In this document: piece after piece, positions 17,473 through 25,133 of the stretch | Position numbering within the stretch: the stretch's first letter is position 1 | How the letters are laid out: every line of letters begins with the position of its first letter | Source of the DNA: CAXBCP01 sp038120765 | Lineage (GTDB): Bacteria > Pseudomonadota > Alphaproteobacteria > MPNO01 > UBA830 | Reading direction: 5' to 3' | Assembly: GCA_038120765.1 (NCBI GenBank) | Contig: JAYOMI010000029.1 | Location: forward strand, 1-37,039 | Length of the DNA stretch: 37,039 nucleotides | Made by a program: the position numbers and the translations under genes | Notes under the pieces: generated by a model | Databases searched by the model: none | Seen by the model: the letters and a program-made list of their open reading frames with translations, nothing else | Told to the model about the DNA's origin: nothing

Positions 17473-18039
17473 TCACCCCAGGCGCGCGATCTGTGCATCG
17501 GTCAGTTCGACCGACCGGTAATCCGCGGGGTGCGTTGTCTCCAGCATCTCGAGATCCTTCGACCAGCCGGTGACCGCGTGCTTGATGCCGGCGGGCAGCA
17601 GGTGGACGTCGCCGACGTTCAGTTTTTTCTCGCCGACGCCGTCATACCAGAATTTCACCCAGCCCTTGAGGACGCAGACCAGCAGGAATTCGCAGTCCGG
17701 ATGGACATGGTGGCGGACCGGCGGCTTCGCGCCCTTCGCGACACGGATGACGTGCGATCCATAGCGGCGGCCCGTCGCTTCCTCGACGCCGAAATGCCGG
17801 TACTCGAACTGCGGCCGGATATCTTCCTTGGTCCACTTCGCGCCCTTGGCCTGATCGATCACCAGGTCGAATTTGCGCACCCGCGGTTTCGCAGTTTTCC
17901 GGGCAGGCGCCTTCTTGGCAGCAGTCTTTGTCGCTGCCGTTTTCTTTGCGACGGTTTTCTTTGCGACGGTTTTCTTGGCGGCAGGTTTCTTCGTCGCGGC
18001 GCGTTTTGCCGCCGGTTTTGTCTTCGATGCTGTGGCCAT
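17473..18039 (-). CDS. Cupin with histone-H1-like Lys/Ala-rich N-terminal tail
   Basis: This protein is 188 aa. Residues 1-55 consist of repeats of the KKTVAK/AAKK/PAAKK type, very similar in composition to histone H1 or AlgP-like tails and expected to be disordered, positively charged and able to bind nucleic acid or polyanions. Residues 70-188 form one cupin with all metal ligands: H111 and H113 in VRHHVHPDCEFLL, E117, and H154 in LPAGIKHAV. The start is firm: AGGAGG five bases before ATG 18039. The tail is encoded partly by two exact 15-bp DNA repeats (17940-17969). A terminator follows the stop. The fusion of an H1-like tail with a small-molecule or sugar-type cupin is unusual and its role is unknown. 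Confidence 0.85.
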   Translation of the reverse strand: MATASKTKPAAKRAATKKPAAKKTVAKKTVAKKTAATKTAAKKAPARKTAKPRVRKFDLVIDQAKGAKWTKEDIRPQFEYRHFGVEEATGRRYGSHVIRVAKGAKPPVRHHVHPDCEFLLVCVLKGWVKFWYDGVGEKKLNVGDVHLLPAGIKHAVTGWSKDLEMLETTHPADYRSVELTDAQIARLG

Positions 18040-18153
18040 CTGGACCTCCTCGTTAAGGAACGCGACCGTGCAGCGATCCTGTGCCGCCCGGCTGACGGAA
18101 AATCCTATCATGGAGCGCGTCGGCATTGCCACGCGCTTATGCGTGCCGGGCGG

Positions 18154-18390
18154 TTATTCGACCGGCTTGACGCGTATCCTGTTTTTGCCAAGCTTGCTGT
18201 TATGGAGCCGCTTGATCGCGAAGCGCGCGTCTTTCCTGTAAGCCATTTCGACAAAGCCGAAGCCTTTTGACGCGCCCGTTGCCTCGTCAGTGACGATACT
18301 GCAAGCGGCGATTGTCCCATTCGGCTTGAACAAGTCAGCCAATGCCTCCTCGGTGAAATCGCGGGGCAGATTGAGTACAATCAGTTTCAT
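18154..18390 (-). CDS. RRM-domain RNA-binding protein
   Basis: This 78-aa protein consists of a single RNA recognition motif: RNP2 LIVLNLP at the N-terminus and RNP1 KGFGFVEM at about 43-50, with DEATGASKG before it. It belongs to the small bacterial RNP family related to cyanobacterial/plant glycine-rich RNA-binding proteins, often induced by cold. It presumably binds single-stranded RNA. It stands alone 114 bp upstream of the Lys/Ala-tailed cupin gene and 60 bp downstream of the MscS gene, all on the minus strand. No strong ribosome site is seen before ATG 18390. Confidence 0.92.
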   Translation of the reverse strand: MKLIVLNLPRDFTEEALADLFKPNGTIAACSIVTDEATGASKGFGFVEMAYRKDARFAIKRLHNSKLGKNRIRVKPVE

Positions 18391-18450
18391 GAGGCTTTCA
18401 GCCCTTCATACGGATAAAAAGCCGCACGGTCGGTACCGGGCGGAATCGTC

Positions 18451-19770
18451 CTAGACAAGTTTGTCTTCTTCGATATCTGAATCGCGGGTGACCGTAATCA
18501 TACGCTGCGGGAACGGTATCACGATATTGTTGGCTTTCAGCGCCTGCCAGATCATCAGCAGCAAATCGCCGCCGACCCGGTGCTCGCCATCGTCGATGCC
18601 TTCCATCCAGAATTCGACAAGGATGTTGATGCCGGAATCCTGGAACTCCTGGATTTCAGCATCCGGCCGCAACTCTATCGGGACATCGTCGCCGCTGATG
18701 ACCTTCGGGTGGCTGGCGACCACTTCGCGCAGGATCGGGAACAGTTTATCCAGGTCGGTGTCGTAGGCGACCTGGAAGTTGATGGGATAGCGCTGCAGCT
18801 TGTTGTTATGGGTCCAGTTGGTGAACGAGGTCGTGATGAATTTCTCGTTCGGGACCATGATGTCCTTGCCGTCATAGGTCTCGAGCGTCGCCGACCGCAT
18901 GCTGAGTTCGCGCAGCGTGCCCGCCCGCCCGTCTTCCAGCTGGATATAATCGCCGATCGTGAGGCTGCGATCCAGCAGGATAATGATGCCCGAGATAAAA
19001 TTCGAGGCGATCTGCTGCAGACCGAAACCGAGTCCGACGCCAAGCGCCCCGCCGAAGACCGCGAGCGCCGTCAGGTCGATGCCCATGACGTTCAGCAGCA
19101 GCAGGAAGATGACGACGAAGACCGCGATTTCGAAGAGTTTCGCGGCTACCTCGCGGGCGCCGGGATCAAGGGCCTGCTGTGTCCGGATAACCCGTTTGCC
19201 GGTCACGTTCGACAGACGACCCAGCCAGAACAGGAGAAAACCGAAGACCAGCGTGCGCAGGATCGTATAGACGCTGAGCTTTATATTGCCGACGGTGAAC
19301 GCGATACTGTCGAGGTGGTCCGTGACGTCGTTCAGCCAGCCCATGCTGTAGAGAACGGCGACCGGAAGTCCGACCCATTTAACAAGGGCGATCACTTTCT
19401 CGTTCTGCAGCAGGTGGGTGATAAGGCTGTAGACGACGAAGATGAGAGCAATGCCCTGCGCCGCCTTCACCAGCCAGATCGACCCGATGGCGGTTTCGCT
19501 GATCAGTGTGGCAACGCCGAGGACAATGGCGGCCGTTACGGGTTGGACGAGGGCTCGGGCGCGATAGATCGTCCATCGCAGATCCTCGAGCACCCCGGAA
19601 TCCGGTTCCTCCCGGAACAGCCTGACATGTTTGAGAATGTAGGCGCCGAGCATCCAGCCGACGACAACCGCGAATGCAACAATCCCGAGCTGGACGTAAA
19701 ACGCCACGCTGGTGAGGGCCGTCTCGATCGATTGCCACGTAGTGTCGGCTTTTTCAATTAACGAGTTCAT
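18451..19770 (-). CDS. MscS-family mechanosensitive ion channel
   Basis: This 439-aa membrane protein has about six hydrophobic helices in the first 270 residues, ending in the pore helix GGALGVGLGFGLQQIASNFISGIIILLDRSL. The beta-domain (IGDYIQLEDGRAGTL, LETYDGKDIMVPNEKFI) and the C-terminal alpha/beta domain ending IPFPQRMI follow. These are the diagnostic parts of MscS-type channels. The extra N-terminal helices make it a mid-sized MscS/YbdG-like member. It releases solutes upon hypo-osmotic shock. ATG 19770 is preferred to a TTG at 19788. Confidence 0.93.
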   Translation of the reverse strand: MNSLIEKADTTWQSIETALTSVAFYVQLGIVAFAVVVGWMLGAYILKHVRLFREEPDSGVLEDLRWTIYRARALVQPVTAAIVLGVATLISETAIGSIWLVKAAQGIALIFVVYSLITHLLQNEKVIALVKWVGLPVAVLYSMGWLNDVTDHLDSIAFTVGNIKLSVYTILRTLVFGFLLFWLGRLSNVTGKRVIRTQQALDPGAREVAAKLFEIAVFVVIFLLLLNVMGIDLTALAVFGGALGVGLGFGLQQIASNFISGIIILLDRSLTIGDYIQLEDGRAGTLRELSMRSATLETYDGKDIMVPNEKFITTSFTNWTHNNKLQRYPINFQVAYDTDLDKLFPILREVVASHPKVISGDDVPIELRPDAEIQEFQDSGINILVEFWMEGIDDGEHRVGGDLLLMIWQALKANNIVIPFPQRMITVTRDSDIEEDKLV

Positions 19771-19963
19771 TGCGCCTGCGCCCTTCAAAATGCGGAACCA
19801 TCATAAAAAATCGATCCGATCTCTTAATGCAAACACACGGACGCAACGATCGGAAACAACCGCGCAAAAGGGAACCGTCATTACAACTTCTTGGAAAAAT
19901 CTACCCACGGCGTACCTTGACGCGGGGAACCGGCACCGGACGCAGCGGCAGACTAGCCGGATA

Positions 19964-20519
19964 TCAGACCGGGCGCCTGCGGAGAGAATAACCGAGACAG
20001 GCAAGCCCCAGACCAAGAACAGCAAGCGTCCCGGGTTCGGGTATCTGTACATCGACCGTATTGGGAAGAGAAAGGCTGGACGTCGGAATGATCTGGGTCC
20101 CGTTGAAATCCTGCGCGCCGAAGGTCATCGAAATAAGGTCTATGCTCTCCGTCAACGGCGAGATCCGCAAACTTCCGACAAGATCGGTGGTCGTGACGCT
20201 GATCGACAGAAGTCCCAGACCGGTGATCCCCCCCCGTCGCGTCATAGCCGAAATTGACAACCGGAACAGCGCCAATATCGAGGTACTGGAACGCAAACAG
20301 ACCCGCCGGATCGTCAAACGGATCCAAAGCGGAGGTCGTCATAGTGAAGGACAATGTCAGCGGCTGGGAAGATGCATTGATTGCCGGCTGAGACGCGGAA
20401 AAATCGAAATCCATGGTTGCCGATTGACCTGCACCGATCAGCAGGGCGCTGGCGGGGGATGCCCCGAGCATCACTGCAAAGAGTGCCGCGGTGATCCGTT
20501 TACCTGCCTTGATCAACAT
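19964..20519 (-). pseudogene. PEP-CTERM exported protein, frameshifted at an 8-G run
   Basis: From ATG 20519 the frame gives a signal peptide (MLIKAGKRITAALFAVMLG...SASA-type end) and a beta-rich segment down to NFGYDATG. At a run of eight G (minus strand; C8 at 20228-20235) the frame is lost. With one G fewer it continues GITGLGLLSISVTTTDLVG to a classic PEP-CTERM sorting signal near the end: IPEPGTLAVLGLGL, a hydrophobic segment and a RRRPV basic tail. The whole protein would be about 184 aa, processed by an exosortase system not encoded here. The run may be a sequencing error, a real lesion, or a slippage-prone phase switch. The original function is unknown, as for most such proteins. Confidence 0.75.
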
Positions 20520-20986
20520 TCTCTATTTCCCCAAAAGCGACATGATGCCGACAAACGTCATCTTTCCCGCTATCTTCCCTGTTTTAGCGCAACGAGGCTC
20601 ATTTAAAAAGTCAATAAACGATCATACGCTTTGACATTTCATCAAATGCCGGCACCGCTGGAAGTCAATCCGGATTTGACGACCGCGACAACCGCACAGG
20701 CGCTCTCTTCAGCAGATATCCGACTTGGCGACAACCCTTCCTCTGAAAATTTACATCCACACACGCTGAAAACATCAGTGGACATTCGCACGAATGATAT
20801 CAATGGTTTAAAAAAACAAAACCGAAAAAATATTATTATTTCCTCTTTTTATAATTTTTTTAAAAATAAAAAATATCTATAAACCTATATTTATATTTTA
20901 TTATTATTTTGTATCATTATACATCAAAAAAGATTATTCTTTTACAAGTGGAAAATGATTTCCGCTGTAAATGAAAGTGACATTCC
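20520..20986. other. Gene-free AT-rich spacer
   Basis: No convincing gene lies in these 467 bases. The part from about 20805 to 20960 is extremely AT-rich, with long A and T runs, in a genome of about 60% GC. It ends with a small palindrome, GGAAAATGATTTCC at 20950-20963. It lies between the PEP-CTERM gene (reading left) and the small-protein cluster (reading right), so it must contain both promoters, and it looks like a curved or silencer-bound DNA region. Confidence 0.6.
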
Positions 20987-21133
20987 ATGTCCTTCAAGAA
21001 TTTTTCTACGACGCAAGATGCCCATCCCAAAGACATGCCTGACGTAAAAGCCAAGGAAGCCCTGGAAGCCGAAAAGCAGGCACAAAAGTCCGAAGCGACC
21101 CCGGCCAAGGCTGCCCCAGCCGATAACTCGTAA
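20987..21133 (+). CDS. Small charged conserved-type protein (48 aa)
   Basis: ATG 20987 to TAA 21133 encodes a 48-aa hydrophilic peptide starting MSFKNFSTTQDAHPKDMPD and continuing with a Lys/Glu/Ala-rich helix (KAKEALEAEKQAQKSEATPAKAA). Its GC content returns to genomic level right after the AT-rich spacer, and its codon use looks coding. The pattern MSFK-F-T/A-QDxxxKD resembles small uncharacterised alphaproteobacterial proteins, from memory only. It is the first of four consecutive plus-strand genes. Function unknown. Confidence 0.55.
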   Translation: MSFKNFSTTQDAHPKDMPDVKAKEALEAEKQAQKSEATPAKAAPADNS

Positions 21134-21213
21134 GACCCGCAGCGGAGGAGGTTCGCCCCTCCTCCGGTCTTATATGACCGGACGGCAAAGCGCCCACCTG
21201 CACGAGGCACGCA

Positions 21214-21504
21214 ATGACGACAAGGACCCTCACCCAAACCATAACGTTCACGAAGCCCTTCATTCTGGCCGAGATGGACGAAACACAACCGGCCAGCACC
21301 TATACCGTGGAAACCGACGAAGAGCTTCTTGAAGGCCTTTCGTTTTACGCATTCCGGCGCATCCAGACATTGCTCCACCTGCACGTTAAAGCCGGCCGGC
21401 CCGGTATTATGCAAACAGTGAATATCGACCCCAAAGGGCTTGAAGACGCTTTATCTCGCGATGTGGCGTCCCGGCTGCCGGGAACAGTTATCCCGACATC
21501 CTGA
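21214..21504 (+). CDS. Conserved hypothetical protein (96 aa)
   Basis: The sequence contains MTTRTLTQTITFTKPFILAEMD, then an ETDEELLEGLSFYAFRRI core and a C-terminal NIDPKGLEDALSRD. I recognise the ETDEELLEGLSF-AYRR pattern as that of small conserved proteins common in Rhizobiales and relatives, with no known function. GAGG lies eight bases before the ATG. It has no signal peptide or membrane segment, so it is cytoplasmic. It is part of the run of small plus-strand genes leading to the Cys-repeat protein. Confidence 0.7.
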   Translation: MTTRTLTQTITFTKPFILAEMDETQPASTYTVETDEELLEGLSFYAFRRIQTLLHLHVKAGRPGIMQTVNIDPKGLEDALSRDVASRLPGTVIPTS

Positions 21505-21627
21505 CCGCTCAAAAGTATTCAGAAATCAGCGAGTCCGGGCCCGGTCATTCATACGCGCCGCAGGCAGGTCTTCCATGCCTTTTCACGCTCGCAATCCATC
21601 TCTTTTTTTGAACAAGGAATTCCACTG

Positions 21628-21816
21628 ATGAACCAGACGAATATAGAGAACACCTCAGCCTCTGATATCGCCGAGCAGATGACCAAATACGGGATCACCC
21701 GCACAACCGTCGATCAGTTTAATTTCGGCGACTACCGATACAGCAGTTTTCGCGACGCGCTCGCCCAGGCCAAGCGGTCTGCAGCAACCACCAAAAGCGG
21801 AAACGGCAGCATTTGA
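21628..21816 (+). CDS. Conserved small hypothetical protein (62 aa)
   Basis: This 62-aa protein has the core ASDIAEQMTKYGITRTTVDQF and FGDYRYSSFRDALAQAKR. The DIA-EM-YGITR-PVD-F pattern is familiar from small alphaproteobacterial proteins of unknown function that often sit beside the family of the preceding gene. AAGGA precedes the ATG by about ten bases. It is soluble and has no visible catalytic motif. The gene stops 32 bases before the Cys-repeat gene, consistent with one transcript. Confidence 0.7.
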   Translation: MNQTNIENTSASDIAEQMTKYGITRTTVDQFNFGDYRYSSFRDALAQAKRSAATTKSGNGSI

Positions 21817-21848
21817 CGTTCGCTCCCCAGACTCGACGGAGCAGAACG

Positions 21849-22790
21849 ATGACAATGGAGCTTCCGATGGCGTGGCGGAAAAAGGGCGGGACAATTGGCA
21901 AACGGCACGCGACTGTCTTCGATTTCCTGTACACGGTCGCTGTCGCCGGGTTGCTGGCAATGGCGCCGACTCATGTCTCCGCAAATCAAGGGCAGGCTGC
22001 GATACCCGCAAACGCACAGCCCAAGGAATTCGGCGGCGGATGGACATGCGATCCCGGATACAAGGAGATCAAAGAAACCTGCAAGGCAATCAAGGTCCCG
22101 GCGAATGCCTATGCGACAAGTGCCTATGCGACAAGTGCCTATTTCCAGCGCGGCTTGGAATGCATGAGAGGGTTCAGGGAAACCAAAGGCGCCTGTATTG
22201 CGATACCGGCCCGCGCCCACGGATTTCTGAATGCATCCGGCGACAGATGGGAATGCAACCGCGGTTTCCGGGAAGTCGGAGAGACCTGTATTCCGATCAA
22301 GGTGCCGCCGAACGGATACCTGTCGGAATTCTTCGGCAGTACGGGCTGGGCATGCGATCGCGGCTATCGGGCCACGAACGGTAAATGCGTGGCCATCAGA
22401 GTTCCAAAAAACGCCTTCCAGACTGGCACGTCAACCGGCACAGGCTGGGCATGCGATCGGGGCTACCGGGCGACCGAAACGGGGTGCGATACAGTCAGCG
22501 TGCCGGAAAACGGCTTTTTTGTTGATGCATCCTATGGCAGGGGCTGGAAGTGCGACCGCGGATATCTCGCGACCGGGACACAATGCGTCCGGGTTGCCAT
22601 ACCGGCAAATGCCTATTTCGCGGAACAGGCCTTTGGGGCGAACTGGAAATGCGCTCGCGGTTATACTGCAGATAAGCAATCCTGCCGGCAGATCGAACTA
22701 CCGCGCAACGCCCATATCAATTATTCGGGAAACGGCTGGGAATGCGACCCTCCCTATCGAAAGCACAAAGAGAAATATGTAAGGCTCTGA
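21849..22790 (+). CDS. Secreted protein with eight Cys-containing GWxCDRGYRA repeats
   Basis: This 313-aa protein has a hydrophobic export segment (VFDFLYTVAVAGLLAM, likely cleavage after HVSA). Eight tandem repeats of 31-39 residues follow, with consensus GWxCDRGYRAxxxxCxxIxVPxNAY. Each of the first seven repeats has two Cys, probably one disulfide per repeat in the periplasm or outside. The last repeat reads NGWECDPPYRKHKEKYVRL, where the second Cys has become Tyr. Start ATG 21849 follows GGAG by seven bases. Related repeat proteins occur in alphaproteobacteria without known function. The architecture suggests a structural or binding rod rather than an enzyme. A 15-bp DNA duplication lengthens repeat 1. 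Confidence 0.8.
   Translation: MTMELPMAWRKKGGTIGKRHATVFDFLYTVAVAGLLAMAPTHVSANQGQAAIPANAQPKEFGGGWTCDPGYKEIKETCKAIKVPANAYATSAYATSAYFQRGLECMRGFRETKGACIAIPARAHGFLNASGDRWECNRGFREVGETCIPIKVPPNGYLSEFFGSTGWACDRGYRATNGKCVAIRVPKNAFQTGTSTGTGWACDRGYRATETGCDTVSVPENGFFVDASYGRGWKCDRGYLATGTQCVRVAIPANAYFAEQAFGANWKCARGYTADKQSCRQIELPRNAHINYSGNGWECDPPYRKHKEKYVRL
22110..22139 (+). repeat. Tandem 15-bp in-frame duplication
   Basis: TATGCGACAAGTGCC occurs twice without spacing and encodes YATSA-YATSA in the linker of repeat 1 of the Cys-repeat protein. The exact identity points to a recent in-frame expansion. Confidence 0.9.
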
Positions 22791-22814
22791 AGCGACAGGC
22801 TGCCCGGCGCCCCG

Positions 22815-24086
22815 TTAGACGGCGACCGCCGGTCTGGCTTTCGGCGCGCGCGTCTTCAGTAGTATCAGCGCCATGATCCCGGCGTTAAGCACATTCCAGG
22901 CTATCCCGTTCAGGAATGCCGCCTGGTAAGAGCCTGCCATGTCGTATATCCAGCCGGAAATCCAGCCGCCGAAGGCCATACCGACGATGGTCATCATGAT
23001 CAGTATGCCGACGCGCTCGGCGGCGATCCTGGCCGGCATGTATTCGCGCACGATGATCGCGTAACTCGGCACGATCCCGCCCTGGGCCAGACCGAACATC
23101 AGCGATATCACATAAAGCGACATCAGACCGTCGAAGGGCAGATAGAACACCAGCGCGATTCCCTGCAACACAGACCCGATCAGCAGCGTCCGCACGCCGC
23201 CGATATAGTCGGCGACAAAGCCGGACACGATCCGCGTGACCGCACCGCCGGCAAGCATCAGCGACAGCATCTGGGCGCCGCGCTCGGTGCCGTAGCCCAG
23301 ATCGCCGCAATAGGCCACGATGTGCACCTGCGGCATCGCCATCGCGACGCAGCAGGCGATACCGGCGATCGACAGCAGGACCATCAACGCACGCGGTGAC
23401 AGGTCGACCCTGCGTTCCACGCTTCCGCCCGGACGTTTGAGTGCCGCCGCTGTCGCCGAAGGATCTTCCTTCGGCGGCGATCGACGCAGCAGTAAAACGA
23501 GGGGCACCATGGTCAGGACGACCACAGCGGCAACGACGAGATACGCGGTCCGCCAGTCCCAGGTATCCATCAGCCACTGGATGACCAGCGGCCAGATCGT
23601 CCCGCCGATATAGTTGCCGCAGGCACAGGCCGCAACGGCGACACCGCGACGGCGGCGAAACCAGTGCGATACATCGGCGATCAACGGCCCGAACGTCGCC
23701 GCCATGCCGGCGCCGATCAGAACGCCCTGAAGCAGCGCGAATATCCAGAGACTGGGCGCAATGGCCGCGCCCGCAAACCCGAGGGCCATCGCGAAGGAGG
23801 CGCACATTGCGGGGATGACGATTCCCAGCCTGTCGACATACCGTCCGAACAGCACGTTCCCGGCGCCGAAGCCGATCATGGTCAGGGTATAGGGGATCGA
23901 CGCGTCGGCGCGGTCTACCGCGAACTCCGCCTGCACGGCAGGCAGGATGACGACGACGCCCCAGAACCCGATACTGCCAATCGTGCCGATCGCCATAGAC
24001 ACGGCGAGGCGCATCCAGGCATAGCCGCTGTCGATCAGCTCTGACGCTGACGTATCTGGTCCGTTTCTCGAAGTCATGGCCGCCAT
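22815..24086 (-). CDS. Major facilitator superfamily transporter
   Basis: This 423-aa protein has twelve hydrophobic segments. The loop 2-3 motif appears as GNVLFGRYVDRLGI, and a central cytoplasmic loop is rich in Arg/Pro/Ser (RRSPPKEDPSATAAALKRPG). GVLIGAGMAATFGPLIADVSHWF and the second-half GGAVTRIVSGFVADYIGG motif match the oxalate/formate-antiporter and monocarboxylate-like branch. It probably carries a small organic acid across the inner membrane. ATG 24086 is used; ATG 24077, three codons later, is equally possible as neither has a strong ribosome site. It is divergent from hpnG. Confidence 0.88.
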   Translation of the reverse strand: MAAMTSRNGPDTSASELIDSGYAWMRLAVSMAIGTIGSIGFWGVVVILPAVQAEFAVDRADASIPYTLTMIGFGAGNVLFGRYVDRLGIVIPAMCASFAMALGFAGAAIAPSLWIFALLQGVLIGAGMAATFGPLIADVSHWFRRRRGVAVAACACGNYIGGTIWPLVIQWLMDTWDWRTAYLVVAAVVVLTMVPLVLLLRRSPPKEDPSATAAALKRPGGSVERRVDLSPRALMVLLSIAGIACCVAMAMPQVHIVAYCGDLGYGTERGAQMLSLMLAGGAVTRIVSGFVADYIGGVRTLLIGSVLQGIALVFYLPFDGLMSLYVISLMFGLAQGGIVPSYAIIVREYMPARIAAERVGILIMMTIVGMAFGGWISGWIYDMAGSYQAAFLNGIAWNVLNAGIMALILLKTRAPKARPAVAV

Positions 24087-24193
24087 CCGGGGGAAAGATG
24101 CGGGAAACTATCACCGGCAGACGGGCAAGGCGATGCAGATTATTCTGCCGATTGTTTCGGAAGGAATGAAGCGGCGGACCCGCGTCAATTGCG

Positions 24194-24199
24194 TATACT
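24194..24199 (+). promoter_or_regulatory. Candidate -10 box of hpnG (leaderless)
   Basis: TATACT ends six bases before the hpnG ATG, placing the transcription start at the start codon. No Shine-Dalgarno sequence and no good -35 are seen. The arrangement is the same as at hpnD. Confidence 0.4.
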
Positions 24200-24205
24200 G
24201 GCTGC

Positions 24206-24949
24206 ATGAACCTGCTCTCCTCCTCTCCGCGTTTCCATCTCGGCATCGTTACCGGCCTCAGATACGAAGCGGCGATTGCCGAAGACGCTATCCGGTCGGT
24301 GGCGCCCCCGCCGGGAGAAGACCGAGTCACGGCAACCTGTCACGGCCCGGGTCCGGTGCGCGCGCGCTCGGCGGCCGAAGCCCTTGTCGATATCGGCGCC
24401 GGCGCCCTGTTGTCCTTCGGGGTTGCCGGCGGGTGCAATCCGGACCTGCCTTCCGGAACGGTGATCCTGGCGACCGGCGTCCGGGACCTGTCGCCCGATG
24501 GCGCGGGCGAAATTCTCTATACCAACCGGGGCTGGCAGCGACGGATGAAGTCGCTCTTGCTCGGCAATGTCCTGCTCGAAGAAGCCATGCTGGCATCCGT
24601 TGCCGATCCGCTTACGGATACGAAATCCAAGATCCAGATGTTTCGCGATACCGGTGCCGCCGCCATCGACATGGAAAGCGCCGCGGCCGCACGGGTGGCG
24701 ATCGCCGCCGGGATTCCGTTCATGGCGCTCCGGGTTATCGTCGATACCGCGGACACAACGGTACCGCCGGCCGCGATGGCCGGCATGAGCCTGGATGGCG
24801 CTATCCGGACAGGACCGGTGCTGCGGGCTCTGCTTCGCCGGCCCCAGGATATTCTGGGCCTGGTCGGTATCGGCATCGCGGATACCAGGGCCCGAAAGTC
24901 GCTGAAACGAACCGCGGCAGTCGCCGCTCCGCTTTTCGGCGGGGTATAG
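24206..24949 (+). CDS. hpnG: Hopanoid-associated nucleoside phosphorylase HpnG
   Basis: This 247-aa protein has the nucleoside phosphorylase fold: LGIVTGLRYEAAIAED at the start, LLSFGVAGGCNPDLPSGTVI, and the catalytic-type AAIDMESAAAARVA followed by GIPFMALRVIVDTADTTVPP. The family removes adenine from adenosylhopane to give ribosylhopane in C35 hopanoid synthesis. Its presence with hpnD, shc and an hpnM-like gene in the same window supports that role. An MTA/SAH nucleosidase is the main alternative. The gene stands alone between two minus-strand transcription units, 8 kb from shc. Confidence 0.85.
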   Translation: MNLLSSSPRFHLGIVTGLRYEAAIAEDAIRSVAPPPGEDRVTATCHGPGPVRARSAAEALVDIGAGALLSFGVAGGCNPDLPSGTVILATGVRDLSPDGAGEILYTNRGWQRRMKSLLLGNVLLEEAMLASVADPLTDTKSKIQMFRDTGAAAIDMESAAAARVAIAAGIPFMALRVIVDTADTTVPPAAMAGMSLDGAIRTGPVLRALLRRPQDILGLVGIGIADTRARKSLKRTAAVAAPLFGGV

Positions 24950-25042
24950 CGGGCGGCGCTAGTCGGTTTTCTCCGCGGCGTCCCGGCTGCGCGCCCGCGA
25001 TCTCCGCGCCAGCATGTTCAGTCCTTCGATGTTTGGACTCCT

Positions 25043-25061
25043 GCCTGCTTCTCAGGCTTTT
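25043..25061 (+). terminator. Rho-independent terminator candidate downstream of hpnG
   Basis: GCCTG-CTTCT-CAGGC followed by TTTT, 94 bp after the hpnG stop. The stem is short (5 bp) but perfect. It lies between the convergent hpnG and marC-type genes. Confidence 0.4.
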
Positions 25062-25133
25062 CGGGATTGACGCGTCAGTCCGACGCTTCATCGGTATCGT
25101 CAGCGCGGCCCGTCTTTTCATCGAGGCGGTCGA

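Noticed and set aside
16717..18270. 517-codon plus-strand frame
   Set aside because: Antisense to the VOC protein and the Lys/Ala-tailed cupin; the Phe/Leu-rich end (FLCDGFLCDGF) is only the complement of the Lys/Ala repeats.
20631..20882. 83-codon plus-strand frame in the AT-rich spacer
   Set aside because: TTG start without ribosome site, and the second half is a translation of A/T runs (KKQNRKNIIISS). No family features.
22140..22790. Repeats of the Cys protein considered as a CRISPR-like array
   Set aside because: The periodicity is at protein level; DNA units are diverged and in frame, and there are no cas genes.
22885..24330. 481-codon minus-strand frame overlapping the MFS gene
   Set aside because: Arg-rich out-of-frame translation of the MFS gene and its upstream region.
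24959..25036. Short minus-strand frame ending MLARRSRARSRDAAEKTD
   Set aside because: Too short, no ribosome site, and its upstream part runs into the hairpin at 25043-25061.
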